DNA of 64,000 bases from Arthrobacter globiformis NBRC 12137 (GTDB lineage Bacteria; Actinomycetota; Actinomycetes; Actinomycetales; Micrococcaceae). Under the pieces are notes generated by a model, which did not search any database, was not told where the DNA came from, and saw nothing but the letters and a program-made list of their open reading frames with translations. The stretch is taken from NCBI RefSeq assembly GCF_000238915.1, contig NZ_BAEG01000069.1, positions 23,515 to 87,514 on the forward strand, in the 5' to 3' direction. Both the position numbers and the translations under genes were made by a program. Positions 42,846 to 50,638 of the stretch are shown one piece after another. How positions within the stretch are numbered: the stretch's first letter is position 1; each line of letters opens with the position of its first letter.

Positions 42846-43817
42846 ATGACCATGCTCACTGTTATCGGCGAGGGCCTCGTTGACGTGGTCCAGCGCAGCT
42901 CCGGAATCGAAGCCCATGTGGGCGGCAGCCCGCTCAACGTCGCCGTCGGGCTGGCCCGCCTGGGGCACCCCGTGCAGTTCGTCGGCCGGTACGGCCGGGA
43001 CGCGTACGGGGAGTCGGTGGCCGCCCACCTGAGGGCGAGTTCCGTCATGCTCCCGCAGGGCCCGGACGGGCTGCCCACCAGTGTGGCCACCGCGCTGGTG
43101 GACGACGACGGCTCCGCCACCTACACGTTCGACCTCGCCTGGGAGCTCCCCGGACTGCGGGAACGGCTGCCCTTCATGCTGCAGGCCAACACGCTGCTGC
43201 ACACAGGCTCCATTGCCACCATGCTGGCGCCCGGCGCCGCGGAGGTGCTGGCCGCCGTCGAATATGCCCACCCGGCGTCGACCATCAGTTTTGACCCCAA
43301 CTGCCGCCCCAGCATCATCACGGACGCCGATTACGCCCGCCGGCAGGCGGAAAAGTTCGTGACCCTCTCCGACATCGTCAAGGCCTCCGACGAGGACCTC
43401 GCCTGGCTGTATCCCGGAGTGGACCCGCTGGAGTCCGCGCGCCGCTGGCTGACGCTTGGCGGGGCGGAAGGGCCGGCCATGGTGGTGGTGACGCGCGGCG
43501 CGGCCGGGCCCTGGGGGATCACCGCCGCGGGCGAGGCCGAGTTTGCCGCGCCCCGCGTGGAGGTGGCGGACACCGTGGGCGCAGGGGATTCCTTCATGGC
43601 CGCGCTGCTGTCCGGCGTGGTGGACCGGGGCCTGAACGGCGCCCAGAACCGGGCGGACCTGCGGGCGCTCCCGGCCGAGGGGCTCACGGCGCTCCTGGCC
43701 CACGCCACCCGCGCCGCGGCCGTGACAGTCTCCCGTGCCGGTGCGAATCCGCCCACCCGGGCGGAGCTGAACCGGGTCGAAGCAGACGCCGAAGAAGTCG
43801 AAGTTCCCACCACCTGA
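42846..43817 (+). CDS. PfkB-family carbohydrate kinase (fructokinase-like)
   Basis: 323 residues. HVGGSPLNVAVGLARLG is the N-terminal PfkB signature and VEVADTVGAGDSFMAALLSG the C-terminal one with the catalytic aspartate. It should phosphorylate a free sugar with ATP; fructose is the commonest substrate for this branch. A second ATG at 42852 is possible; neither has a strong ribosome site. Ten bases separate it from the next gene. Confidence 0.87.
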   Translation: MTMLTVIGEGLVDVVQRSSGIEAHVGGSPLNVAVGLARLGHPVQFVGRYGRDAYGESVAAHLRASSVMLPQGPDGLPTSVATALVDDDGSATYTFDLAWELPGLRERLPFMLQANTLLHTGSIATMLAPGAAEVLAAVEYAHPASTISFDPNCRPSIITDADYARRQAEKFVTLSDIVKASDEDLAWLYPGVDPLESARRWLTLGGAEGPAMVVVTRGAAGPWGITAAGEAEFAAPRVEVADTVGAGDSFMAALLSGVVDRGLNGAQNRADLRALPAEGLTALLAHATRAAAVTVSRAGANPPTRAELNRVEADAEEVEVPTT

Positions 43818-43826
43818 GGAGCAGCC

Positions 43827-44357
43827 ATGACAGCGCCGGGTCCGTTTTCACACCTGCCGGATGTTCCCGTGTTCGGGCTCACCAGCAGGTCTTTCGAGGA
43901 TGGCGGGATCCTGCCGCCGCCGCAGCGCAGCGGCAGGATGCATGCCGGCGGCGCGGACGAGTCCCCGCAGCTGAGCTGGAGCGGGGCGCCGGACGGGACC
44001 AGGAGCTACACCGTGACCGTGTTCGATCCGGACGCGCCGGGCTCCGGCGGGTTCTGGCATTGGGCGGTCCTCAACATCCCCGCAGACACCACCTCCCTGG
44101 CGGAGGGCGCCGGGGCCGAGGGCGGCCCGCAGCTCCCGCCCGGCGCGACGCAGCTGAAGAACGACGCCGGCTTCCGCGGTTACGTGGGGGCAGCCCCGCC
44201 GCCGGGGCACGGCCAGCACCGTTACGTCGTCAGCGTCTACGCACTGGACGTCGAGGAGCTGCCGGGCGGCGCAGGGGCGAAGCCTGCGGGGCTGGGTTCC
44301 GAACTTGCCCGTCACCTGCTGGGCACGGCCACCCTCACGGGTGTTTACCAGCGTTAG
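43827..44357 (+). CDS. YbhB/YbcL-family PEBP-like protein
   Basis: 176 residues matching the bacterial phosphatidylethanolamine-binding/Raf-kinase-inhibitor-like fold: DESPQLSWSGAPDGTRSYTV, VFDPDAPGSGGFWHWAVLNIP and GAAPPPGHGQHRYVVSVYALD. Function in bacteria is uncertain. GAGGAG precedes ATG 43827. Probably cotranscribed with the kinase. Confidence 0.9.
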   Translation: MTAPGPFSHLPDVPVFGLTSRSFEDGGILPPPQRSGRMHAGGADESPQLSWSGAPDGTRSYTVTVFDPDAPGSGGFWHWAVLNIPADTTSLAEGAGAEGGPQLPPGATQLKNDAGFRGYVGAAPPPGHGQHRYVVSVYALDVEELPGGAGAKPAGLGSELARHLLGTATLTGVYQR

Positions 44358-44390
44358 GGCGCCTGCGGCAGGCTGCGCCGAATAGAACTA

Positions 44391-44438
44391 TTGACAGGAC
44401 AAACTCGTCCTCCTATCCTCAATTTATGGAGCGCTCCA
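44391..44438 (+). promoter_or_regulatory. Sigma-70-type promoter plus LacI operator before the sugar-binding protein
   Basis: TTGACA (44391-44396), a 17-bp spacer and TATCCT (44414-44419), followed 7 bases later by the perfect palindrome TGGAGCGCTCCA (44427-44438). The same TTGACAGGACAAA start and the same operator recur on the minus strand at 51873-51918. Repressor binding over the start site would block transcription. Confidence 0.8.
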
Positions 44439-44528
44439 AGTGCGCTCGGTCACATCTCTCTTATCCGGCCGGAAAGATGCAGCGGTGTGTTCCCCTAATC
44501 ATCTGGACGCGATCGAAGGAGATCACCA

Positions 44529-45524
44529 GTGAAGAAGTTTTTTTGGCGCCGCGCAGCGGTAGCTGCGGTTGCAATCCCGATGCTGGCTTTGACGGCATGT
44601 TCGAGCCAGGGCGGAAGAGCGCCGGAAGCCAACAGCGGAGGTGGCGGGGGCCAGGCCGTCTCCACTCCGCGCATGAAGATTGCGCTGATTACTCACGCTC
44701 CGGCCGGGGACACCTTCTGGGACACCGTCCGGAAGGGCGCCGAGGAGGCTGCGGCCAAGGACAACGTGGAGCTCCTCTACACGAACGACCCCGAAGCCGG
44801 CCGGCAGGCGCAGCTGATCCAGCAGGCCGTTGACCAGAAGGTGGACGGAATAGCCGTCACGCTGGCCACGCCCGGCGCGCTGAAGGATTCCCTCAAGAAA
44901 GCCTCCGACGCCGGCATCCCCATCGTGAGCCTGAATGCCGGTGAGGACGTCTCCAAGCAGCTCGGGGCGTTTACGCACTTCGGTTCCAACGAGCAACTCG
45001 CCGGCCAGGCGGTGGGCGAGAAACTGGCGGCCGAGAACTTCAAGCACCCCATCTGCGTGATCCAGGCGCAGGGACACGTAGGGCTGGAAGCCCGCTGCGC
45101 CGGCGTGAAGTCCAAAGTTCCGGGAACCGAGATCCTGTACGTGAACGGCGCCGACATGACGTCCGTCGAATCTACGGCAACCGCCAAGCTGCAGGCAGCC
45201 AAGGACGCAGACGTCATCGTTGGACTGGGTGCCCCGATCACGCTGACCCTCCTGAAGTCCGTGGCAACCGCGGGCAGCTCGGCAAAGGTCGCATCCTTTG
45301 ACCTGAACAAGGACCTCGCCCAGAAGATCGCCGACGGCACAGTGCTGTTTACTGTCGACCAGCAGCCCTGGCTCCAGGGCTACGGGTCCGTGGACGCCCT
45401 GTGGCAGGTCAAGCGGGGCGGCTTCAAGCTCGGCGGCGGGCAGCCCGTGCTCACCGGGCCCACCATCGTCGACAAGTCCAACGCGGCAGACGTCGTGAAG
45501 TTCGCCGACCAGGGCATCCGCTAG
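44529..45524 (+). CDS. Sugar ABC transporter substrate-binding lipoprotein (RbsB-like)
   Basis: 331 residues from GTG 44529 (GGAG upstream). Signal with lipobox LALTACSS (Cys about 24), then a glycine-rich linker and a type I periplasmic-binding fold: MKIALITHAPAGDTFWDTVRKGAEEAA, then LIQQAVDQKVDGIAVTL and VIVGLGAPITLTLLKS. It binds a sugar or polyol outside the cell. No permease or ATPase gene follows; the next gene is on the other strand. Its operator matches that of the isomerase/dehydrogenase operon 7 kb away, so the same sugar is likely. Confidence 0.88.
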   Translation: MKKFFWRRAAVAAVAIPMLALTACSSQGGRAPEANSGGGGGQAVSTPRMKIALITHAPAGDTFWDTVRKGAEEAAAKDNVELLYTNDPEAGRQAQLIQQAVDQKVDGIAVTLATPGALKDSLKKASDAGIPIVSLNAGEDVSKQLGAFTHFGSNEQLAGQAVGEKLAAENFKHPICVIQAQGHVGLEARCAGVKSKVPGTEILYVNGADMTSVESTATAKLQAAKDADVIVGLGAPITLTLLKSVATAGSSAKVASFDLNKDLAQKIADGTVLFTVDQQPWLQGYGSVDALWQVKRGGFKLGGGQPVLTGPTIVDKSNAADVVKFADQGIR

Positions 45525-45526
45525 CC

Positions 45527-45589
45527 GCCGCTGGTTGAGCTGGTCGAAACCGCCGCTGGTTGAGCTTGTCGAAACCTCAGCCAGCGGCG
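45527..45589. repeat. Tandem copies of the GTTGAGC-TTGTC-GAAAC intergenic repeat, with hairpin
   Basis: Two 25-bp copies (45527-45551 and 45552-45576) of GCCGCTGGTTGAGCTKGTCG then AAACC, differing at one base, lie just after a stop codon. CGCCGCTGG (45551-45559) can pair with CCAGCGGCG (45581-45589) around the second copy. This repeat type is widespread between genes in Micrococcales. A degenerate copy may lie near 63178-63199. Confidence 0.7.
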
Positions 45590-45597
45590 TCGGCCAA

Positions 45598-46302
45598 TCA
45601 GCGGTCCGCGACGAGGTGCCATCGGGGAGAGGCGAGGTCCGCCACCGGCACTGGAACTGAGCCGGGGCCGCTGCGCGGGCCCTCGAAGCGCGTGCCGGGG
45701 GCGAACCGGGCGCTGTTGGACGCCACGACCTTGCCGGTTTCCGTGATCAGGGCGACGTGTTCGTCCCGGCGGCCGAGGTTGAGCAGGAATGTGCGCTCGA
45801 TCGACTCCATCGAGAGGTCCGCCCCGGCCACGGCCACGGCGCGCGTGTCCTGCAGCACCGGCCGCGACGCCGTGACGATCTTCATGTCGGCACCGCCGAA
45901 GTCAATGTACGGGCCAATGAGTTCGGGCTGGCCGGACGCGAGGGGCCGCTCGTACCAGGTCATTTCCGTGTAGTCGTAGTAATTGATCGACGCGGGATTC
46001 AGATTGTGCGGGATGAACACCAGCTTCCCGCCCACCAGGCTCCACCACTGGTGCCACGCGCCGGCGTCGGCGAACAAGCCCGGGGTGACGGACACCCCGG
46101 CGCTGTCCACCAGGCCGGCCTGCCCCGTGACGATGTCCTCGACGACCGGCCGGAGGGATTCCAGCTTGGTCCGGGACGTACCTGGCGCCGCAAGAATATC
46201 CGTGGTGGCGCCGGCCAGGACCGCCAGGTCGGCGAAAACCCTCTCAAGGCTCTGGCCAAGGGCGCGGGCCGTTGACTGCAGGACCTCGTCGATGGGCTTC
46301 AC
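45598..46302 (-). CDS. Stand-alone Cache-domain sensor protein without membrane segments
   Basis: 234 residues from GTG 46302. The sequence matches a double-Cache-type extracellular sensor: NYYDYTEMTWYERPLASGQ, ELIGPYIDFGGADMKIVTAS and RAVAVAGADLSMESIE. No signal peptide or transmembrane helix is visible, so it is probably cytoplasmic. The GTG overlaps the stop of a GntR regulator (GTGA), so the two are made together. It may bind a small molecule and act with the regulator; this is inferred from coupling alone. Confidence 0.8.
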   Translation of the reverse strand: MKPIDEVLQSTARALGQSLERVFADLAVLAGATTDILAAPGTSRTKLESLRPVVEDIVTGQAGLVDSAGVSVTPGLFADAGAWHQWWSLVGGKLVFIPHNLNPASINYYDYTEMTWYERPLASGQPELIGPYIDFGGADMKIVTASRPVLQDTRAVAVAGADLSMESIERTFLLNLGRRDEHVALITETGKVVASNSARFAPGTRFEGPRSGPGSVPVPVADLASPRWHLVADR

Positions 46303-47093
46303 CGCTGATCCGCCAGGTCCGAGGTGAGGATGGCCAGGCGCTGGTTGATGATGAGGGCGCCTTCCCGTTCGAAGTGGGCGATGGCGGTGTTCTCAGCTGC
46401 GGCCGGGTCCCCCTGCTCGATGGCGTCCAGGAGTGCCCCGTGTTCCTCGACGGCGGTCGGCTGTCCGTCCAGCCACGCCTGGCCCCACGTCAGCGGGGAC
46501 AGCTCGGCGTGGATCTGGATCAAAAGGGCGGTAAGGCGGCGGGACTGTGCCGCTACCCCCAACCCAATGTGCAGGCGGGCATCCGCCTGGCGAAGCATGT
46601 GCGGCTCCGTGCTTGCAGCAAAGCGCTGGGCGAGCTTCCGGAGGCGCCGTACGTCCTGCTCGTCGGAGCGTTTGGACGCCAGGCGGGCTGCCGAGCCCGC
46701 CGTCGCGGCGGCGAGATCGATGAGGTCGCGCAGGTCGTCGCTCTTGTGCCGGCGCAGCTGCTGGGCGATCTCCGCCTCCCGCACCGGGAGCACCCCCGCC
46801 ACGTAGCTTCCGCCGCCGCGCCCGCGGCGGGTGCCTAGAAGTCCCTTGCTTCGCAGCACCGCCAGCGACTGGCGGAGGGTGAGAGGCGAGACGCCGAGGT
46901 GCTCGGCCATCACCGATTCCGGCGGAAGCCGCTCGCCCGGGTTGAGCAGCCCCATGCCGATGGCGCTCTCGAGCTGCAGGGTCACCTGCTCGGCGCGGCC
47001 GGTGACGTCCTGGCCATGGGTCCGGACCTGGGCAGCCATTTCCAGGGCGCGGAGGGACACGGAACCGCCATCGTCCCTTACTTCCGTCGCCAT
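46299..47093 (-). CDS. FadR-type GntR transcriptional regulator
   Basis: 264 residues. Winged helix (about 30-100): QLESAIGMGLLNPGERLPPE, then SVMAEHLGVSPLTLRQSLAVL. An all-helical FCD domain follows (about 120-250) with HLRQADARLHIG-like metal/ligand residues (MLRQADARLHIGLGVAAQS). AGGAG lies upstream of ATG 47093. Its upstream DNA (about 47123-47148) is AT-rich (AGTTAATAATAAGTTTTAGA) and may hold its operator. Coupled to the Cache protein gene. Confidence 0.87.
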   Translation of the reverse strand: MATEVRDDGGSVSLRALEMAAQVRTHGQDVTGRAEQVTLQLESAIGMGLLNPGERLPPESVMAEHLGVSPLTLRQSLAVLRSKGLLGTRRGRGGGSYVAGVLPVREAEIAQQLRRHKSDDLRDLIDLAAATAGSAARLASKRSDEQDVRRLRKLAQRFAASTEPHMLRQADARLHIGLGVAAQSRRLTALLIQIHAELSPLTWGQAWLDGQPTAVEEHGALLDAIEQGDPAAAENTAIAHFEREGALIINQRLAILTSDLADQR

Positions 47094-47196
47094 GGTCCGG
47101 CCCGCTCCTCGTCGCGCGATCTCAAGAGTTAATAATAAGTTTTAGACTATCGACTTCTGGACGCCGGCTCGACCGTCCGTGCCTGGGGAGAAGCAA

Positions 47197-47239
47197 AGGC
47201 GTGCCGCCCAGATGGAAACCCACACTGGACGGCACGCCT
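47197..47239 (-). terminator. Terminator hairpin after the MFS transporter
   Basis: 15-bp arms 47197-47211 (AGGCGTGCCGCCCAG) and 47225-47239 (CTGGACGGCACGCCT) pair with one mismatch. It lies 38 bases beyond the stop of the minus-strand transporter. Confidence 0.75.
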
Positions 47240-47276
47240 GTGCTGCGACTGGTTTGTGCCGATTAGTTGGTGCTGG

Positions 47277-48665
47277 CTAGTTTGCCTGCAGTGCCGGCTC
47301 CTCCGTGGAGTCTGCGGCTTCCGGCTCGCCGCCGGCCTGGGCCAGCGTCATGCCCTTGGTTTCCTCGGCCATGAACAGGCAGACGAAGAATCCGACGGCG
47401 GTCAGGACTGCCGCGACAAGCATGGTGGGACCGATGCCCCAGTAGGCGAGGCCGAACGGCAGCGCGAACGTTCCGAGGGCCGCGCCGATGCGGCTCACGG
47501 CGGTGGTGATGCCCACGGCGCTGGCACGGACGTGGGTCGGGAAAATCTCGCTGGGGTACGCCCACTCAAGGATGCTGGGCCCGCCGGAGAACAGTGCGTA
47601 GGCCACGAAGCAGCCCACAATGATGGCTACGGGAGCCGACGGGAAGAGACCCAGGACGAAGAGGGGGACGGCCATCAGGGCGAAGCACCAGATGATGAGC
47701 GGCCGGCGGCCCCAGGACTCGATCAGTTTAAGTGCCGGGATGCAGCCGGCCAGGAAGACCATATCGATAATCACGGAACCGAGGTTGGAGAGGTTGCCCT
47801 CGCCCATGCCGAACGCCGACAGGATCGTGGGGCCAAAGGTGAAGATGGCGAACAGGGGACCAACCTGCAGGGCGTAGAAGGAGCTGCAGAAGATGATGCG
47901 CTTGAGGTAGGGCCTGCGCAGCAGCACTCGGAGATCCGCCTTCTTCTTGCCCACTGCAGCGTCATCAGCCGTTTCAAAGACCACGTGGTCGACGTTCAGC
48001 TGGTCTGAGAGGGCGGCACGAAGTGCCAGCTTGGCGTCGGCCTTGCGTCCGTTGTGCAGCAGCCAGCGCGGGGACTCCGGTGTCCCCAGTCGCATGAGCA
48101 TGACGACGGTGCCCAGTACGGCGGCGGTGAGCAGGATCCAGCGCCAGGAGCCGGCACCGAATGCTTCGAAGATGACGAAGCCGACAAGGGATGCCAGGGC
48201 TGCACCGATGAACCAGCCAACCTGAAGGACGCCAAGCATCTGCCCGCGGCGCTTTCGGGGGAGCCACTCTGCCAGGAGGGAGTTGGCAATCGGATAGTCC
48301 GCGCCGATGGCCAGGCCCGCGATGAAGCGCAGGATGATCAGCTGCAGGGAATCCTGGACGAAGAACTGCAGCACTGACACGATCACCAGCGCCCACAGGT
48401 CAATGGTGTACATCAGCTGCCGGCCGATCCGGTCGGTCAGCGGCCCCAGCAGGACAGCGCCAAAAAAGATACCGACGAGGGCAGAGGCCCCGATCAGGCT
48501 GGTCTCGAGCTCCGTCGTGTGGAAATCGGCCGAAATGCCCACCAGGGCAATCGCGATGATGCTCAGGATGTAGCCGTCGAGGATCGGCCCTCCCATGCAG
48601 GCAGCGACGAGCTTCTTGTGAAAGCGCGTGAACCGCGCTTCATCGATGGCGACGTGTATGTTCAT
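47277..48665 (-). CDS. MFS transporter, sugar/aromatic-acid:H+ symporter type
   Basis: 462 residues with 12 membrane segments. GPLTDRIGRQLMY after helix 2 and AEWLPRKRRGQMLG are MFS signatures; ESPRWLLHNGRKADA after helix 6 is typical of the metabolite:H+ symporter and sugar porter branches. AAGGA precedes ATG 48665. The GntR gene upstream on the same strand and the TGATATATCA palindrome before this gene suggest local repression. Substrate unknown. Confidence 0.87.
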   Translation of the reverse strand: MNIHVAIDEARFTRFHKKLVAACMGGPILDGYILSIIAIALVGISADFHTTELETSLIGASALVGIFFGAVLLGPLTDRIGRQLMYTIDLWALVIVSVLQFFVQDSLQLIILRFIAGLAIGADYPIANSLLAEWLPRKRRGQMLGVLQVGWFIGAALASLVGFVIFEAFGAGSWRWILLTAAVLGTVVMLMRLGTPESPRWLLHNGRKADAKLALRAALSDQLNVDHVVFETADDAAVGKKKADLRVLLRRPYLKRIIFCSSFYALQVGPLFAIFTFGPTILSAFGMGEGNLSNLGSVIIDMVFLAGCIPALKLIESWGRRPLIIWCFALMAVPLFVLGLFPSAPVAIIVGCFVAYALFSGGPSILEWAYPSEIFPTHVRASAVGITTAVSRIGAALGTFALPFGLAYWGIGPTMLVAAVLTAVGFFVCLFMAEETKGMTLAQAGGEPEAADSTEEPALQAN

Positions 48666-48732
48666 GAATCCTTCTCACCTGGGTAGGGGGAATGACAAGT
48701 GCTGGATCAATCGTCGACAGGTCAGCAACACT

Positions 48733-48742
48733 TGATATATCA
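48733..48742 (-). promoter_or_regulatory. Candidate GntR/FCD operator before the MFS gene
   Basis: TGATATATCA is a perfect palindrome in the 123-bp gap between the GntR stop and the MFS start. AT-centred palindromes of this form are typical of FCD-type GntR sites. Confidence 0.5.
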
Positions 48743-48788
48743 GGACAGTAGTGTGGGTCCCATCACAGGTCAATAGAGAATTCGTAAG

Positions 48789-49457
48789 TTACGTGGCGCT
48801 GATGTAGGTGGTGAATCCGCTGACGTGGGCAGCCATGAGCGCGGCTGCCTTGGCCTCGTCCTTGCCCATGATTGCCCGAATGACTCCATCCAGCTGCACG
48901 ATGTGCTCCAGGATCAGCGGCCGCCGCTCCAGCATCAGCCCCTGGATCCTGGTCCACAGATTGGCGTAGCGGATAAGGATTTCTTCCATGTGCCGGTTGC
49001 CAGCAGCCCGGTAAATTAGCTGGTGCACGGCCAGATCCAGACGCATCAGGTCGCTCTGATCCACGGTGGCAGCTTCCAGCGTCCGGATCACCTCTGAGTA
49101 CTTCTCAAAAGTCTGGAGGGCGTCCGGGCGCGCCTTTCTTGCGGCCAGTCCCGCCGCCACTGGTTCCAGCGCCTGCCGCACCTCGGAAATCTCCTCAAGA
49201 TCGGCAAGATCGACCGGTGCGGCGAAGGCACCCTTCCGGGCGTGGGAGACGATCAGGTGGTCATTCTCAAGGCGCTTCAGGGCGGCCCGGATGGGGGTGC
49301 GCCCCATCTGCATTTCCTTCGACAACTGGGTTTCATTGATCGACGCGTTCGGCCGGATGCCCAACATGATGACCCTGTCTGCAATCACCCGGTAGGCCAC
49401 GTCCTCCAGTGACTCGTCGGTGCCGCCGGTCTTTCCGGCCATCGGGATGTCCAGCAT
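48789..49457 (-). CDS. GntR-family regulator with FCD domain
   Basis: 222 residues from ATG 49457 (AAGGTGG upstream; GTG 49466 is an alternative). Winged helix at about 20-85: SINETQLSKEMQMGRTPIRA, then ALKRLENDHLIVSHARKGAF. An FCD domain follows, with RLDLAVHQLIYRAAGNRHMEE carrying metal-binding residues. It lies just upstream of the MFS transporter gene and is probably its repressor. Confidence 0.88.
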   Translation of the reverse strand: MLDIPMAGKTGGTDESLEDVAYRVIADRVIMLGIRPNASINETQLSKEMQMGRTPIRAALKRLENDHLIVSHARKGAFAAPVDLADLEEISEVRQALEPVAAGLAARKARPDALQTFEKYSEVIRTLEAATVDQSDLMRLDLAVHQLIYRAAGNRHMEEILIRYANLWTRIQGLMLERRPLILEHIVQLDGVIRAIMGKDEAKAAALMAAHVSGFTTYISAT

Positions 49458-49554
49458 TGAGCCCACCTTTCTCCCCGCCCACGGAGCGTCCGGCGCGTTG
49501 TACCTGCATCACAAAGTCACACCAACGATACCTGCGGGCAGTGTGACTCCGGCA

Positions 49555-49597
49555 ACACAGGAAGCCTGCCGGCTGATTGCCGGCAGGCTTCCTGTGT
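49555..49597 (-). terminator. Very strong terminator, 19-bp perfect stem
   Basis: ACACAGGAAGCCTGCCGGC (49555-49573) pairs perfectly with GCCGGCAGGCTTCCTGTGT (49579-49597) across TGATT, 24 bases after the end of the isomerase gene. Confidence 0.85.
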
Positions 49598-49621
49598 GTG
49601 CCCGTATCGCGGGTCTTGCGG

Positions 49622-50638
49622 CTAGGGGCTGACCAGCGAGGCGGCCAGGACTGCGTCTGCTTCCTTGAGAACCTTCGAAGCCACTTCCAGGCCCTCGATG
49701 CGGCCCAGTTCGACGTCTTCGTGTTCGATGTTGACGAGCATGTCGGGGTCCACGTCGTGGAGGGCGCGGAGGAACTCGGTCCAGTACGCGGTGTCGTGGC
49801 CCTTGCCGAGGGCGACGAAGTCCCAGGCGGCGGGCTTGGGCCATTCGTTGGCCCACTCGTCGCCGCCGAGGTTGGTCCGGTTCTCTTCCGGGGGCAGGCG
49901 GCGGAAGCGGTTGTCCAGGACGCCGTAGACCGCAGCGGTGTCCTTGTTGACTCGCACATCCTTGGCCGCTGCATGGAACACCAGCGGGCCGAGTTCGCGG
50001 ACGACTGCGACCGGGTCCATCTGCTGCCAGAACAGGTGGGAGGCGTCGAGTTCCACGCCGACGTGGGTGGCGCCGGTCAGTTCGACGAGCTTGTACACGT
50101 CGGCGGGGTTGAAGACGAGGTTCTGCGGGTGCAGTTCCAGGGCGACCTTGACGTCGAGGTCGGCGGCGAGCCTGTCGGTTTCCTTCCAGAACTTGGCGGC
50201 GACGCCCCACTGGTAGTCCAGGACGTCCAGTGCGGCAGAGTTCCAGGCGTTGACGATCCAGTTCGGCACTGTGGCACCGGGTTCCCCGCCGGGCAGGCCG
50301 GACATGGTGACCACACGGTTTTGTCCGAGCCGGTGGGCCAGTCGGACGGAGCGGCGGACGTCCTCGGCGTGCTTGTCGCCGATCGCGGGGTTGGGGTGCA
50401 GCGGGTTGCCGTTGCAGTTCAGTCCCGCGATGGAGACCCCGGTGCCTTCGAAGATCGCCAGGTAGTCATCGCGGGCGGCGTCACTCTCGAGGATCTCGTC
50501 GAAGGTGGGGACGTGCACCGCCGGGAGGAACCCGCCGGAGTTGATTTCGATGCCGGTCAGGCCCAGGTCGGCGACGACCTTCAGCGCTTCGGGCAGCGGG
50601 CGGTCATGCAGGATCGCGTTGTAGACGCCGAGCTTCAT
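49622..50638 (-). CDS. Sugar phosphate isomerase/epimerase family (xylose isomerase-like TIM barrel)
   Basis: 338 residues. GLTGIEINSGGFLP, ALELHPQNLVFNP and THVGVELDASHLFWQQMDP carry the acidic and histidine metal ligands of AP-endonuclease-2-type barrels. YNIEHEDVE-like NIEHEDVELGRIEG near the end matches IolE/IolI relatives. It would isomerise or dehydrate a keto-sugar made by the dehydrogenase encoded just before it. The start overlaps that gene's stop (ATGA). Exact reaction unknown. Confidence 0.85.
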   Translation of the reverse strand: MKLGVYNAILHDRPLPEALKVVADLGLTGIEINSGGFLPAVHVPTFDEILESDAARDDYLAIFEGTGVSIAGLNCNGNPLHPNPAIGDKHAEDVRRSVRLAHRLGQNRVVTMSGLPGGEPGATVPNWIVNAWNSAALDVLDYQWGVAAKFWKETDRLAADLDVKVALELHPQNLVFNPADVYKLVELTGATHVGVELDASHLFWQQMDPVAVVRELGPLVFHAAAKDVRVNKDTAAVYGVLDNRFRRLPPEENRTNLGGDEWANEWPKPAAWDFVALGKGHDTAYWTEFLRALHDVDPDMLVNIEHEDVELGRIEGLEVASKVLKEADAVLAASLVSP

